Positions 45,146-59,228 of a stretch of 64,000 nt of DNA are shown here, piece by piece. The position numbers and the translations under genes are program-made. The DNA lies in contig JADCRB010000042.1 of assembly GCA_021464245.1 (NCBI GenBank), positions 1-64,000 on the forward strand, written 5' to 3'. The DNA is from Carallia brachiata (lineage: Eukaryota > Streptophyta > Magnoliopsida > Malpighiales > Rhizophoraceae). The notes beneath the pieces were generated by a model. The model worked only from the letters and a program-made list of their open reading frames with translations, was not told where the DNA came from and did no database searches. Positions within the stretch are counted from its first letter, which is position 1. Each line of letters opens with the position of its first letter.

Positions 45146-48100
45146 TTAAAGAGAAAATGGGTCAAGAAAAAGCAGAATACATTTGTGAAAGCCGCCTAAT
45201 AATGTACTAAACTCAAATGCTGGAATGCTCTTCTCTAGGCAAGCTCTGGATTGTATCCGACCATCGTCCAGGAGAATGGTCACTACTATTGGATGAAACT
45301 TGCGCCTCTGCTCTTGCGCTCTTATCATCTTTAGAACTTCCCTCATTGATGGCCGGTTATCTGGTGTGAGTGAGACACAAGCCATAGCAATGTTAACGAG
45401 GGCCTGAAGTTTCTCTTCAGCAGCCTCATTGCTTGAGGCAGGCTCGTCCCCGGACTCCGTCTCTTCCTCACGTACTGACCTCACCCACCGAGGTATATCT
45501 GAGCCGTGCTCGTGAACAAGATCCTGGAATGGAGTTTTTCCAGTAAGAAGTTCCAGGACGAGCACGCCAAAGCTGTAGACATCAGACTGTTGGGTGGGCG
45601 GTTTTCGCATGTCACGGCTTTCGGGGGCTCGATAGAAGAGAGAAATAGCACTTGGTTCCTCCAGGGAGTCCGGATCTCGGAACGTGGTCAGACCATAATC
45701 TGTGAGGCAGGATTCAAATTCAGGACCTAACAGAACATTGGAGGATTTCAAATTTCCGTGGGTCAAACCAGGGTTTTGGTGTATATAGAGCAGCCCGGTT
45801 GCCAAGTCCTCAGCTATTTTCAGGCAGGAAGTCCAGTGAAGAGGCTTTCCACCACCTGAAGTCCTTGTTCCTGCAAAGATTGAAAAATAAAATGGAAAAT
45901 TAAAAAAAAAAAAAAATTCGTCAGATGCAATCATGCAGGTAGCAAAGTTGTGCAAGTTGTCCTGGTTAACCTAGGCCCAGATTTTTAGACACAGTTCATT
46001 AATTGTGGCCACCAACAAGAGGAAAGACAAATGTTAAATTGATCCCTTGTATCAGTGCAATCAATAGGAATAGAATATTGCAAAATTATGGTTGCCATCA
46101 ATTCTTATTATATATGCACTGCATTTTACAACAATACAGTCAATCCTTAAGTCCTTAATTACCAGCACTCTGTTGATAGCATCCAGAAAAAATTTTGATG
46201 CAAGCATATACTGCACATCAATAATGTCATGCCTTGATTAAGATTATCAAATCCAAGTCAATATCACGGTAGGTTGGACTACGCTGTTGTCCAAAATTTT
46301 CTTCGATAACTATAGTGAGAAGTAGATTATTAAAAAATGCAAGGCACAATAAACTTCATGAAACCCCCAACAAGAGGCACAAAAACGCTCTTCATGTTAT
46401 TAACCAGGTGTGTCTAAAGTAATCCACACATAGAGCAGCGATAGCAGAAATGTAAATACATGTTATTTTTGTATGTGAATAAATGATGTATCCATTGAGC
46501 GGCAAAACAATTTTTACCACTAGGCTAAATTGCATTTTATTAAAAAAAATTTGTCGGTACATAAAACAGTAGCCGAGTGGGCAACCAGTCCAAAAATGTG
46601 TTTGTAACTTTAAGTCCAATTTCCTCCCTGCAAGTATCATTTTTGGGATTCGAACACCTACTCATTGGTAGGTAAGACCTACCTAAGGTCAACTTACAAC
46701 CGCTATCCAACACCTTGTTGGTATTTTATTAAAATTTTGTACGCACATATAGAACAGCAGATAGAAGGTCAGAGGGCCAATTGCCCTCCCTCGCCCCCTC
46801 CATATCCGCGCATGGTTGTACCAGTCTGTTCATGCCTTTCAGATTGTTCTCCAACTTCTTAAGGAAAGAAGATAGAAATGCGGAATTCTAACTACATTAG
46901 AAGACAATTAACAATTATGGAATAGTGGCTCATTAACACTAACCACATGCTCACTTCAGTTTGATTTCAAACGCCAATTGCATACAATATTCATTTTTTT
47001 TACAGAACAAAGCTTTAAACGAACTTGGAAATTCAAGACGCCAGAATCGGAAAGGAACTTAAGTCATGCAAAACAAGAAATTTTACACTATATTTAGTAC
47101 GCATAATTGGAAGTAGAACTGGTAAATTGCAATTTTAGTTACAATTGCATCATAATCGTATATGGTTCTTGTGTAAACTTAAAAAAAAAAAATGGTTGGT
47201 ATTATGTGATCTTTTGACCTTAGCAACTTCAAAGATTTATTTGAATTATTATAATACTTCTTATTTTAGAGTAGTACACTTATGATTTAAGATTAAGCAA
47301 AACCATCATTAGTCTTTAATTTAGAAATTTATGCGAACTGTTGAGACTTAAGATGGTCATTGGTATCAAAGAAAATCTCTTAGAAAGACCAAATAATATC
47401 GAAAGATAAAACCCTTTTTTTTTCCCGAAAGGATTCATGACCAGAAGATCCTTTTTGTGGAATGCGATGCGTCCCCACCCTTGGTTCAACCATTTCCTTT
47501 TAACCAATATATATATATATATAAACTTTTTAGACACATAACGATGAGAATACAGTAGATACATAATAATATAAATTATTAGATTATAAAATATGTATTG
47601 AATTTAAAAAAATAGATAAAATATTTAATATCGTTAAATAAATTATACATTTATCACATATTTTATTAAACATGTCCTCATAATTTTGTTAAAATAAAAA
47701 ACTCAATTGACAGGTTTTGATTTTGAAAAAGACTCCTTAAGGGATGAAACAAAAGGTAAGCCAAAAACAAAAAGCACACTTGTTTAAGGAAGTCTCTTTT
47801 CTTCCATTTCACGTTGGGCGCGGTTCCGTATCTAGAGATATTAGCCCGAACGCGCAGTTGAACCAAACAACAAAATATAACAGTTTGTTAATAAAATTTA
47901 TTTAGATTGATAAAATATAAAACCATAAAATTAAAATAAATTATTAAATAAGTATTATTTTAAAATTTAAAAATATAAATCACACGTAATATACATTACA
48001 AAAATTTTTTTATTCTTTTTTAAATTATACAAAATATTAATATAATTATATTTTATTAATAAATAATTCTACTTTATTGCTGAGTTCAACTAAATTATTT

Positions 48101-51100
48101 GGCAGATGAGTTGAAATTTGAAATTTTGTTATTTCACCTTTCCCTTCTAATTTAATGTTTAGAAGATTTAATCCGAATTAAAAAATAATTTTTATGTTAA
48201 CAATATTTTGAATCTTAAATATTATCTTTTTAAAAAATATAAAATAATGTTATATTTATATTATTTTAAATATATTTTAAATAAATCTTCTTACTACTTT
48301 TTTTTTTCTGATTAAAAAACGTCAACATAATTCACAGAGACCACGGTACAAGGAGGGGTCCACAACCAAGTGTTGTTCCAGTCTCCACGATGATGTGCAC
48401 TTCGTTCCTTTGATTTGACCATCACTAACACGGGCTGACTTCAAACTATGACCTATCATATTTATTGCAATCGTCCCCCTTTCCTTTTTTTTTTTTTTTT
48501 GTTTTTTTGGTGAATTATTAGAAGCTCCTCGGTGTTTTTTTTTTTTACCCTTACACATTATTTGGATGAACACCGTTACATGGTTAGAGGGATTTGCTGA
48601 AAAAATTATCAAAATACAACTGATTAGATTTATTAGATTTATTGTGAAACTACCTTAATTACAAGTGTAACTAAATAAAAAATAATAATTATATTTTCGT
48701 TACACAATAAAAGTGACTAATTATAATTCAAGGTAATTTTTTAAAAATTTTTCCTCCGACTATTAAACTTTTCCTATTTGGATATAGAATTTTTTTGACC
48801 CAGTATTTGGATATAAAATAACAAAACAATGCCAGGACAATTTGATCAGATCTATATAATTTTTTTCCCTAGAAAACAGTAGATGTTTTTTTTCCTATTG
48901 TACAATCTACTTTACTTTAATTAATTATCTTAATTTTTAATATTTTTTTTAAAAAGTGCAATATTTCCTTTAATTAAATTATTTTAATTTTCAATATTTA
49001 TTTATTAAGAGAAAACAAATTTGTTTTGAGGTTAGATTTTAGAATCGTCTTGTTTCTTAGACTATTTTTTTTATGATATAGCTATCAAAATTTTGTCACA
49101 AATTATGAATAAAGGCAATAATATATTTTTCGTTACATTTTAGTCTAAAAAATTATTAATCGTACATGTGTGAATCTTTTAAATATATATTTTTGAGAAA
49201 AACAAAAAAAAAAAAATTTGTTGCCACTCAAGTTGGCATCTTCGGCTACCATGCGCCCCTGACTATTTTTAAATGCAGGGATGTACGGTACCGCCTATAT
49301 AATTGAATGCATTTAGAACGGCCACATGGGTCTGGTGTTCATCGATGGGACGATGCCGCCCCATTGCACTTTTGTCTGAACCAGTCAAAACCCCTCAATA
49401 AGCTCCCCATCACATCCCAAAACTTTTTGACCAATTCGACCAAAAAGACAAAAAAATTTTAAAACAAAATTATGTAAATATATATAATGAAATATGAGAA
49501 AAAAATATAATTAATTTTATAATATTTAATAATTTATTTTAATTTTTAAAAATTTAATATATTTTTTTATAATCTAATTATTTGAATCACTATAATTTTT
49601 TAAAATTATCTAAGATTGCATAAATATTTCTTTTAATTTTAATAACTAAATGGAATCGCTCATATGTGACACAATATAAGACTATTTAAAAATTGACCAA
49701 TTCACAAATTTATATCCACTTAAACCGCAAGGTTAAGGATTGATTATAATTTTAAAATTTTAAAATTCGTTAAAGACATATCACAAATTTATATCCACTT
49801 AAACCGCAAGGTTAAGGATTGATTATAATTTTAAAATTTTAAAATTCGTTAAAGACATATCAGATACTGATTAGAGTTTGAAATATACTTAATTTGACCA
49901 ATCTTAATATATGGAAAAAGTTATTTGGCTGTAAAATTAGGTAACTGTTAAGTAGCTGTCAGTATATGACATATTAAACAAAATATACGATACATAATTC
50001 AAAATATATAATTACTGACAACAAAATATACGACGTGTTAGACCAACATATACGACGTGGTGCCCTAATTTTTTTTCTTCCTAATAATAATAACTAAAAA
50101 AAAGAAATTCATTGATTAATTAGGAAGTTACAATAATTACCTAACTGACAGATATCTAATAATGTCTTATATATATAAACAAAATCGTGAAATTAGTAAA
50201 GTACAAGCCAAGGAGTTTAGCTTAAAATTAGCTCATTTTGGCAATGTGATTGGGTGGAGATTTTTCTTTTCTTTTTCTTTTTCCTGTCCCATCTTCCCAT
50301 TTTAGTTTTCTCATGATGTAAACTGGGGCAGCTTGATTTCTCTAAAATTGAGTTGTTACAGCTAACAATACTGCAATCCAATATACCTACTCAGTAAGCA
50401 AGTAACATATGGTGTCCAAGTTGAGATATGTTCGACTCAAAACGAAGACAAATGATTGACGGGAAGTTGTTGGGTTTTGGAGATGAGTGAGGCCATCAGC
50501 TATTGTTGTCTTTGGAACATTTTGTTAATGTTCTTAATTTTGTTGTTTTTGGAACATATTTCCAGCTTTTTTCTTTTAATTTTATTACACCAACTTCGCA
50601 AAAACTGATCTAATCTAATCCATTACTGATGGATTAGATTGAATGAATTGGATAAGATGTTAGGTTGAATATGGACGGAGAATCGTTCAATCTGCTCTCG
50701 ACAAATTGACTGCAGATATACCTCAAAATTGACCAATCTGACTCGCGAACATTTCAAATATTCTTGACTAATGTATTATTGAGTACAACTACAATACATG
50801 TAACTTCATAAGATAGAGACGCAGTCTGTCTAATAGCGTATGATAGTTTATTTAATATTTTATTTTTCTACATTCAATTATTAAATAGTTTATATCACTT
50901 TAATATTACTTTAATCTCATCTAACTTATACTATTAAGTATTTTTCAATGTTATTTGTTGTATCAATACTTGTTTCCAATTATATCATAGTTTTACTATC
51001 AATAATATTAAATAATAAGTGGACAGATAAATATTAGTGGGCGGGTTTACTGAGGTACGCACGAGTGATACAGCCTATTTAATAACATTTAATGATTTAT

Positions 51101-53482
51101 TTAATTTTTTAAAATTTAATATATCTTTTAAAATTTAATAATATAAACTTTACAGCTAAAAAAAAATCATAGTTTTAATAGTGTACTTTACTAGGTATAA
51201 TGTTCTTCTCATATAGTAGATGAAAATTGGATTAATGCTTAGCATATCATTTATTTTTTGGTTAATCTTAGCATATCATTTTGAAATCTCATGTTCTGTA
51301 ATGTCATCTAACATTTAAATGGTAAAGTTTACCTAAGTAATAAATTTGGGAGATTACAATTACATATAGGATTTCAATCTCACACATTACTCGCAGTCAA
51401 CTTTCCTTTCTCCAATTTAACTGGAATACATAATTATTATGTGAGAAGTAGTCCAATTTATATTACGAAAGACTAAAAATTTTATTAACTCATTAGAAAC
51501 AAGTAAACTTTAGTAAGTATTCCTTGTCCATAATGAGCCAAAAAGTTTTGGGGAAGATTCAAAAGTATATTATTCAACACTTATTGATTTAGGGTTAATA
51601 TATAAATATATTTTAGAACTTACAAATTTTAAAAAATCTAACCTAACCTTTTAAAGAGAAATATTAACTCTTAATTTTAATGGCTAATTATCAATCACCA
51701 ATTATCAATCGCATACAGCCGACAATTTTTTCATGACATTCTCAACCAACCAAAAACAAGACCAAAATGCCGAGGCAATACAGCCAATAAAAAAAATCTA
51801 CTGCACGACTTAATTTTAATTAATAATAAAATTATCATAAAATTTGTTTAATAATATTTAATAATTTATTTATTTTTTATATTTTAATTATTAAATAATT
51901 TATATTATTTTATTATTATTTTATTACTACTTAAATATTATTATTTAATACTTTTTCGAATAAATATAAGCATCAAAACACACAAAATCATACACAAAGC
52001 AACAACAAAATAAATAAAGGAAAAGGGCGGGGGCTTTTTCACAGACATACCGTGTAGGAGAGAGAAAAGGCTGCCGTTGGGGAAATAATCATAGACAAGA
52101 AGCCGTTCCTCCTTGGCCTGGAAGTAAGCCCTGAGTGGGACCAGGTTCGGATGCCTCAGCCTACCAATTAGCTCCATGTGTCTCCTAAATTCCTCCAGCC
52201 TCGGATAACTTGCGTCCTTCAACCTTTTAACGGTGACGATGTACCCAGACTCCATCACGGCTTTATAGGTGCTCCCCAGAGTACCCCTCCCCAGAGTTTC
52301 GGCCGATGCCTTCAATAAATCTTCCAGGCTGTAGCTCATCTGCTGATCCCCTGCACCCAGGAACACCAAACTCCCCAACCCCTCACTTTCCCATGAAAAC
52401 CCACCTTGTTTTCCCCCAGAATTACCACTCATGCCACTACTGTTGTTGTTCCCCCCAGGCCCTGGAAAGCCACTCTTCTGCTCCGATCTATCAGCCGCAG
52501 CGGCCCCAGTCCCGGATGACCGAACGGCTGAGTTTTTGCTTCTTCCATCCCCAGCTGGGCCGACCCCACCAACTCTCTTGCCACGCTTTTTCTTGCAAAC
52601 CAAACAGACCAAAAGCACACAGGCCAGAAGAAACAGGAGCCCACCCACAATTGGTACAACTATTTTCACTAACTTGCCCTTATTAGTTGATGGCTTGGAC
52701 TTGGATGATGTCGGCCCTGTCCCTGTCGGATAAGTAGGACTCAACGGCAGTCCCTCCCCCTCCTGACCTGTGTTGTTCTTGCAAAGATTTTGTACTTGCT
52801 CGCCGCAGAGATCAATGTTGCCGGTAAACGACGATTTGTTGAACCGTACCAACGCCGGGGTAGCCGGAATCCCGCCGGACAGTTTGTTGTTAGAGACATT
52901 GAAGTATGTCAGACTGGTTTGGTTCAAAGGAGGGATGGATCCCGTCAACGAGTTGTCCTGCAAGTAAAGAACATACAGTCGATTGAGTTTGAGGAGTGAC
53001 ATTGGGATGGGACCTGAGATTTGGTTGTCGGACAGAACTATGACTTTCAGACGATGTAAGCGGGTAAGGGAATCTGGGAAACCGCCGGAGAGATTGTTGA
53101 CGTTGAGGAAGAGGGATTTGAGATTGACGAGGCTGGAGAGATCGGGGATTGGGCCGGAGATGGAGTTTCCTTTGAAACTTAAGACACGCAGTTGATCTAA
53201 CAGGTTTAGGCTTTCGCCGTCTATGGTGCCACTCAGGTTTAGGTACTCCACCACTAGCTTTGACACCTTTCCATTCAGGCAATCTTTGACCCCTTGCCAT
53301 TTGCACACGTCGGCTCCTTGTGGCCACGGCAGCGAGTTCAAAGGATCAATGGATGATTTCAGGCTCAGCAGGGCCTCCGCATCGCCTGATCTAACCGGAG
53401 AAATGAGAGACAACAGAAGAAGAAATGACAGGAAATAATGGTACCTTGAACTCGAACTACTTGGAACAACCTGCAATTTCAT
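45146..53482 (-). CDS. LRR receptor-like pseudokinase (LRR-III, At1g60630-like), C-terminal frameshift
   Basis: Exon 1 (53482-52051) and exon 2 (from 45870) are separated by a 6.2 kb GT-AG intron. Start is ATG 53482. The protein has a signal peptide (~residues 1-33), an N-terminal LRR cap ([15 protein letters not shown]), about five leucine-rich repeats, a TM segment near residues 270-292 followed by KKKRGKR, and a kinase domain. VTVKRLK keeps the lysine, but the catalytic loop is HGNLKSSN and DFG is DYG, so it is predicted inactive, as usual in LRR-III. As read to the stop at 45146 it has 718 residues. A 2 bp deletion near 45320 shifts the frame: the C-terminus expected for this group ([20 protein letters not shown], stop at 45215-45213) is still encoded in the other frame. 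The family acts at the plasma membrane as a signalling or co-receptor component. Confidence 0.9.
45871..52050 (-). other. 6.2 kb intron of the pseudokinase gene
   Basis: GTATGT donor on the minus strand at 52050-52045 and a CTTTGCAG acceptor ending at 45871. The interior is AT-rich with an A-run near 45902, a (TA)n at 47505-47523, a T-run near 48484, and the perfect 79 bp duplication at 49703-49860. I recognise no gene inside it. Confidence 0.75.
49703..49860. repeat. Perfect 79 bp tandem duplication
   Basis: 49703-49781 and 49782-49860 are identical as far as I can read (both start CACAAATTTATATCCAC). It is within the large intron. Confidence 0.95.
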
Positions 53483-54891
53483 CCTCCAAAAACCCAAATC
53501 TTTGGAGGAGGGAGGGCCAGAGAAAATGTTGTTACGGAATGAAAAGGGTGAATGAATAAAAGATCAAAAGAGTGAATCTTTCAAACCATCATCTTGGGGT
53601 CTGTAATAATAATAGAAATAATTTTTTGACATGATTGGATCTTCGATATTTTTTTGGGGTTCAAGTTTTGCATAAAATTGTGGCACTACTACAAGCTCCA
53701 AATCTGGGGGATCTTAATGCGTAAATCTTTGGAAGACCATCCACCGCCCACCCAAAAAGCCAAACCACTTTATATGCCTAAATACCCCTGTTTATTCTGC
53801 TCCCCGTCCTAATTTGGCGCTTCTAAACACCAATCGCTTTCAGACGCCTTCAAATCCTCGAATCTACCATTTTGCCCACACAGAGACATTATCACAGTGC
53901 AAAAACATCTGAATCAATGAGTCTGAAACACACACACACACACACACCCAATAAAATACACAAAAATAAAGACAAAAATAAGTAAGGCCCCCCAATTTCT
54001 TTCTTTCCCTCTCCCCAGCTCTAGCTTTAAAATTAAATTTTTATATAATGCTGGCGGGGGGCTAAAGGAGGAGGCTAATTTGCTCACTCAAAGTGGACCG
54101 AAGAGGCAGTTGGAAATCTATTAATGGCCAAAGAAAGAAAGAAAGAAGACCCATTTTTGCCAATGGTGTACAGAAGCTTTCCAGTTCAACCGAATTAAAG
54201 AAATAGAGAAGCACTGGGGGAACTACCACTGCCACTGGCATCGATTCTCCAACTCTCTGCTTGCAAAACTCACGGACGTCGCTGTACTCCCATCACGTGA
54301 ACCCCCCTCCCACCCCCACCTCAGTACTTGCAGGAAGAGAAAAAATTTAATAATTTATGATATATAAAGGGAAAAATTCGGTAACCAAATAAACTTTTTT
54401 TATTTTCCTTATATATAATTTTTTTTGTAATTATGATTATTTTTTTGTGTAATTATAATAATAAAAAATAATATAAAAATAATAATGTTTTTTTATTTTA
54501 TATTTATTCTTTACGATTGTAAAAAAAAAATTCGTATAGAAATAATAAAAAAAAATTCAATTTTCCGTATATAATGCAACCAAATATATATTTCTTTTCG
54601 CCGATCTGTGGTTTCTATATTCTCGGGCTGCAGCAGGCATTATTGAAGAAGATAAAATTACTATTATTTTAGTCTTCTTCCCCTGTTTTCTTCTTAATTA
54701 ATTTCTTGAGCTGCTCAAAGATCTCAATTTATTTGTTTTTTACCTCCACACCTCTCCTTTGAATACATGGGAGCCAATTAATACTCCCTCCCTGCGATGG
54801 ATCGCCAGCATTGCTTCATCAAATGATCAACTTTGATTTAGTTGAGCTTGGACAAAGTAAATAATTCAATACGGTACTTTAAATTTATATG
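53483..54891. other. Upstream region of the pseudokinase gene
   Basis: Pyrimidine-rich leader immediately upstream of the start (minus strand), a (CA)n microsatellite at 53928-53948, then AT-rich sequence. No gene seen. The promoter must be here, but I cannot place it. Confidence 0.45.
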
Positions 54892-55070
54892 AATAACAAA
54901 TCTATTCATCCTAAATTAATATTATGAATTATACTAAATACATTAAAAAATTAAATTAAATTAAAAAAATTGCATTCGACAATTTTTTCTCTTTCTTTTT
55001 TAATTTTGTCTTTTTTTTAAATATATTTAGATGTATAATCATGATATTTAATTGAAATGAATATTATTAC
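54892..55070. mobile_element. AT-rich foldback MITE, copy 2
   Basis: The inverted arms (ATCTATTCATCCTAAATTAATATTATGA-like on the left, GATATTTAATTGAAATGAATATTATTAC-like on the right) are the same family as the element at 20364. No coding content. Confidence 0.55.
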
Positions 55071-57954
55071 TCAATTTATATTATTCAATCTCTTCTTTCT
55101 TCCTTTTTTTTTTTTGTTTTACAATTGTGTATATGGAGAACAAAGATTAAAGTAGGGGGGAAAAAAAAAAAAGGAGAAACAATATGCATATTGTACTATA
55201 GTAAAATGGGGAAAAAATATTTTTTTAAAAAAAGAAATGGGTGGAGGAAATTGGAGGCGGAGGTTTAAGCTGGCTTCAAGCTTGTAATAAATGGGACCTC
55301 TCTAGACATGGCAAAGGTGTCGGCCTCAATGAAAGTCGATGTCGACGCACGTGGCTCTCAATGTTTGGCGCTGTGTTGTTTGTTGAGCTCACGTTAAGAA
55401 GGCCGACGCATTTGAATGGTTTGCCATCTCACTCTTTTCTTTTCCTTTTGCTTGTCTTATTAATGGGCAGCCATCAACCATATCTATTGATCTTATATTT
55501 CTCGTATATTCCCACTTATTTTGAGACTTTATGGAGTAAACTATAGTAAAAAATATGTCAAATTATTTATACTGAAATTGTAAGGCAACAGATTCTACAA
55601 CCGTAATAAATGTCGCTAGACTACTCACAACTCTATAAAATTAACGTACATTTAATTTTATAACTTGACAAGTACTTGAACTCATACTCTTTCACAATTT
55701 TGTAGAATTAATGTACATTTAACTTCATAACTTAACAGATATTCGAATTCATAATCTTTTATAGAGAGACAAATTTCTATATCAACTTAACAAAAGAAGC
55801 TGTGGTAAATTATTATGCGTACTAAACATTGACGCTGCAAAGTGTCATGAGACTTAAAATTAGGTTATCGCGCTTTGAGACAACAACAATTTCACAATTT
55901 AAATTAGCCTTTTTTTTTTTTTTTTGGTTCAGACAATTTTATTTGTTCTCATACCGGATTTGGTTCATAATTTGTCTGGGGGAGCAATTTGTGGAGTCCG
56001 CCCAGCTGTAGCTGTCGACAGTTCGGTTGACTGTGCAAAAAAGAATTGGGCCACACCTAGAGTGTTGGTTGTTGGGCCATTGGAGTATCACGGCGCTCAG
56101 GGACTTTTGTAAAATCAAATTACGAATAATATACAAAATTTCTGTAAAAGAAAACTTCAAAATCTATCAATACCATAACCAAAAATTTAACATGTTTAAT
56201 CTAATTTATTATTACATTTTTAATTTTCTATACATAATTACAATTAACGATAATAAGATTATCAATGTGTGTGTCCAACGATTATCATTATAATTACAAT
56301 TTAGAAGTGTCGTATTAAGGAGTCGAGATGCGTAAATAATTGACCAGCCAACTGTATGGTCTCTTGGTAGTCAGGTGCTTTTGCCAAATCACCGAACTTG
56401 ATGCTTGCTATTGGCAACAGGTGGGCGGTGGCATAATGAATCAGGAGGTTGATTACACAAATAGAAATAAGTAGATATGCATAATTAATTCAATGACAAT
56501 TAATTATTTATCTTTCTTTTAAAATTTTATATAGATCACAGTCTAAATTATTACGTATTTACCACACTCTCACTTATACGCGCCCCTTAAATTTTCCATG
56601 AACCATTGTGTCTCGATGAGCAGTGGGCGAATGCAATCGGTTGTGCTATATTAAATGGATTGACCTGGAAGAAACCCGTACTATAAAAAAAACACTGGAT
56701 ACGCTTAATATTTCCGAAAAAATGTTTCATTAGCAACCATCAAAGACTAAAACATGTTCGGCCAACACCAACCACCATGTTTGGCCATTTGTCATGATCT
56801 GCACTTCATACATCATCCTCGCCTGGTAAATAACCACGGGGATCCAAGTTGAGCCAAGAAACTAACCACCGACAAGCAAATGGTTCTAAATTTGTTAAAA
56901 TTTTTTTTACAGAAATAAATTATTATTTTTTAAAATTAATATTAAATTTATTATTTTATATAAAATGTGTGATATTTTTGTATATTAACTTTTTTTATAT
57001 TTGATGAAATGACAAACAAAATTTGCCTCTTATTTTTGTTAAATTTAAATAACATTTTCCCTCTCTAAAGTCTCCTTCAAAAGAAACGCATTTTCCTGCC
57101 CCAAACAATCCCCAAAACTTCCCACTTTCAGAAATTGCTTTGTCTTTTCCAACCCAGCAGCTCCAAGTTTCCTTGGAGGGCTTGTCAGTCCCATCTCCCA
57201 TCTCCGCAATATGTCCTTTCCTTTTCTTTTTCTCCCGATTCCCCCCATCGTTTCGAAAATTTCAATTAGCTCCCTTTCCCCTTATTACTTTTTTACTTGC
57301 AAAATATTCCATTTAATTTACAGTTCATTTATTTATTTTTTGGTTGCTGTTTAGTCTGGTTTCCATTGTTTTCCCACCAAACGCACTTTTGATCTGTTAT
57401 GAAATTCAGAAGATCTTGATTTTTTAATATAATAATTATGGAGTTTTCTTCTTCCCAAGTTCTTTGTTGTTTTACCATTAATGCATACACTAAAATAAGG
57501 AGGTTTGTTTAGGAATCTATGTTGAGTCTCATCACTTGATCGGATTTTGTATTATCAGCTTTTAGGCCATCTAACAGAATTGAGTCATAAGATTGGTGAA
57601 AAAATTTATCCCCTCAAACATACAATTAACTTCTACTTCTTTGGATGTTTTCATACAAAAGGGCATGCATGCATTGGGGTATCAATCAATGGTCTAATTT
57701 CAGATATGGAAAGTATAATATTGCATTAAGGAAGTAGGTTGGCATTTTACATACCAAATTAATCCACGTAACTTTTGTTGTTTTATGCTCTTCCAGTTGC
57801 CAACCTTTTCTCTTTTTTGGTTTTTGTTTTTTGTTTTTCATTTTGTTAAAAGAGCATAGGTTGCTTTTGAGCTAAACTAAGGTAATATCCTCAGTTCAAT
57901 GATACGAAGAAAGTATGAATCCCGTGACTTTAACACTTTTCCTAGCAAAAAATA
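55071..57954. other. Intergenic region, no gene recognised
   Basis: It contains an imperfect tandem pair of ~67 bp (about 55626-55693 and 55694-55760) built on ACGTACATTTAATTTTATAACTTGACA-like sequence. A less AT-rich stretch at 55975-56100 and another at 57050-57250 have no recognisable protein in any frame. Confidence 0.45.
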
Positions 57955-58195
57955 GCATGCGACCACTGTCATGTGGGTCCCATGGTGATTATGCGGACAA
58001 TAACCTGGGAGTCCAGTCTGAAAGGCTGTGGTATCAGGTTGTGATAGAGAGTATTATGCTTGTGATGTAGGACACAGCAGGTGCTCCAAACATGACTTTT
58101 TGCTAAAATCTTTTTCATATGGTCTGAGCCTTGAAGAGCTAACAGCAGGTCGTCAATGTTCAATTTAGTAATCATTAAGATATCATCAAGAATAA
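57955..58195 (-). pseudogene. C-terminal scrap of a NAC gene (copy D)
   Basis: On the minus strand ATTCTTGATGAT, then AACATTGACGACCTGCTG and a CTTCAAGGCTCA block follow the order of the NAC-B region at 43942-44010. The reading continues with a diverged tail. No NAC domain precedes it. It is a decayed or truncated extra copy next to NAC-C. Confidence 0.65.
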
Positions 58196-59228
58196 AGCTT
58201 CATCTCCCAAAACTCTTTTTTTTTTTTTTTTTATAATCTCTGCTGTATTCTAAAGTTGGGACTGATAATTCTATCTTCCTTGCAGAATGATATGAGAAAA
58301 TTCACTCTTTTTAGCATCAATGGAGCAGAAAAAGGCAGAAGAACCACTGTAGTTTAGCTCATTAATTATCAATGGAGGAGCTCCTTGTTCTTCTTGTCAC
58401 CTTGTTTTTTCTGAATTTCATGACAGTACGAATCAGTGTAGTTTGCTTCTTGAATTGGAATTTGGATTATAGACAATGGCACAGCTATTGAACTAATAGA
58501 CTTCAAAGTATAGGACTAACTGTTATAGGATGATTATAGCACAATTGCAATGGCAAGCCAATGGAATTTACCATAAGAATTGAGATGTTTATGATGACCC
58601 GCTAGAGGAATATAAATACTAGTCTTCATCAGTTTCCCTATTTTAGATTTTTATCATCAGAACTCAGTTTTGTGGGTAGATTGGTAGATAGAGAGGCAAT
58701 GGAAGACAACTTATTCACTTGTATGTTTCCGTTGATATTTTTGTCTATCTGTAGGCTTTGGTAGCATTCTCACTCTTATTGGGATGAAAATAATGGGAGA
58801 ACTTGATCAAATGGCATTTGTAATGCATACAACGAAAAATTTCTAGCCAGTGTCAAATGGTGCTTTTTATTGCTAGACTTGTTGGAGATAATGTTGATTG
58901 GCTGCAGACTGATTTTGGTTATTTGAGGCCTAACCTCAGCCAATCCTAAGTTGGGATCAATTTCTTGCTAAACTATTGCAAATGAAAAAATATACTCTAA
59001 ATGTCGAGGTAGACCATGCTGAGTTTGATGAATCTGAAGAAAGCATAAATCTTTGATTGATATATGATTTAACAAATAATAACATAATCAAAACCTAACA
59101 AAATTCATTAGTAGGATATAAAGTGATACGTGATATATTCTACTCAATAATAACACATCTAATGCAGTGACCAACAAAAATAAAATTGGCAGCTAGCACT
59201 TGTATCTGCCAATCCACCTAAATAATGT
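58196..59228. other. Flank between NAC scraps
   Basis: 58930-59228 is the inverted counterpart of the NAC-B 3' flank. The remainder (58196-58930) shows no gene. Confidence 0.5.

Noticed and set aside
46510..46660. A-box-like and B-box-like sequences on the minus strand
   Set aside because: They are in the wrong order for a tRNA or SINE promoter (B box before A box), so no RNA gene or SINE is called.
55924..56112. Less AT-rich open frame (+)
   Set aside because: No family recognised, no splice context, and part of it translates a T-run.
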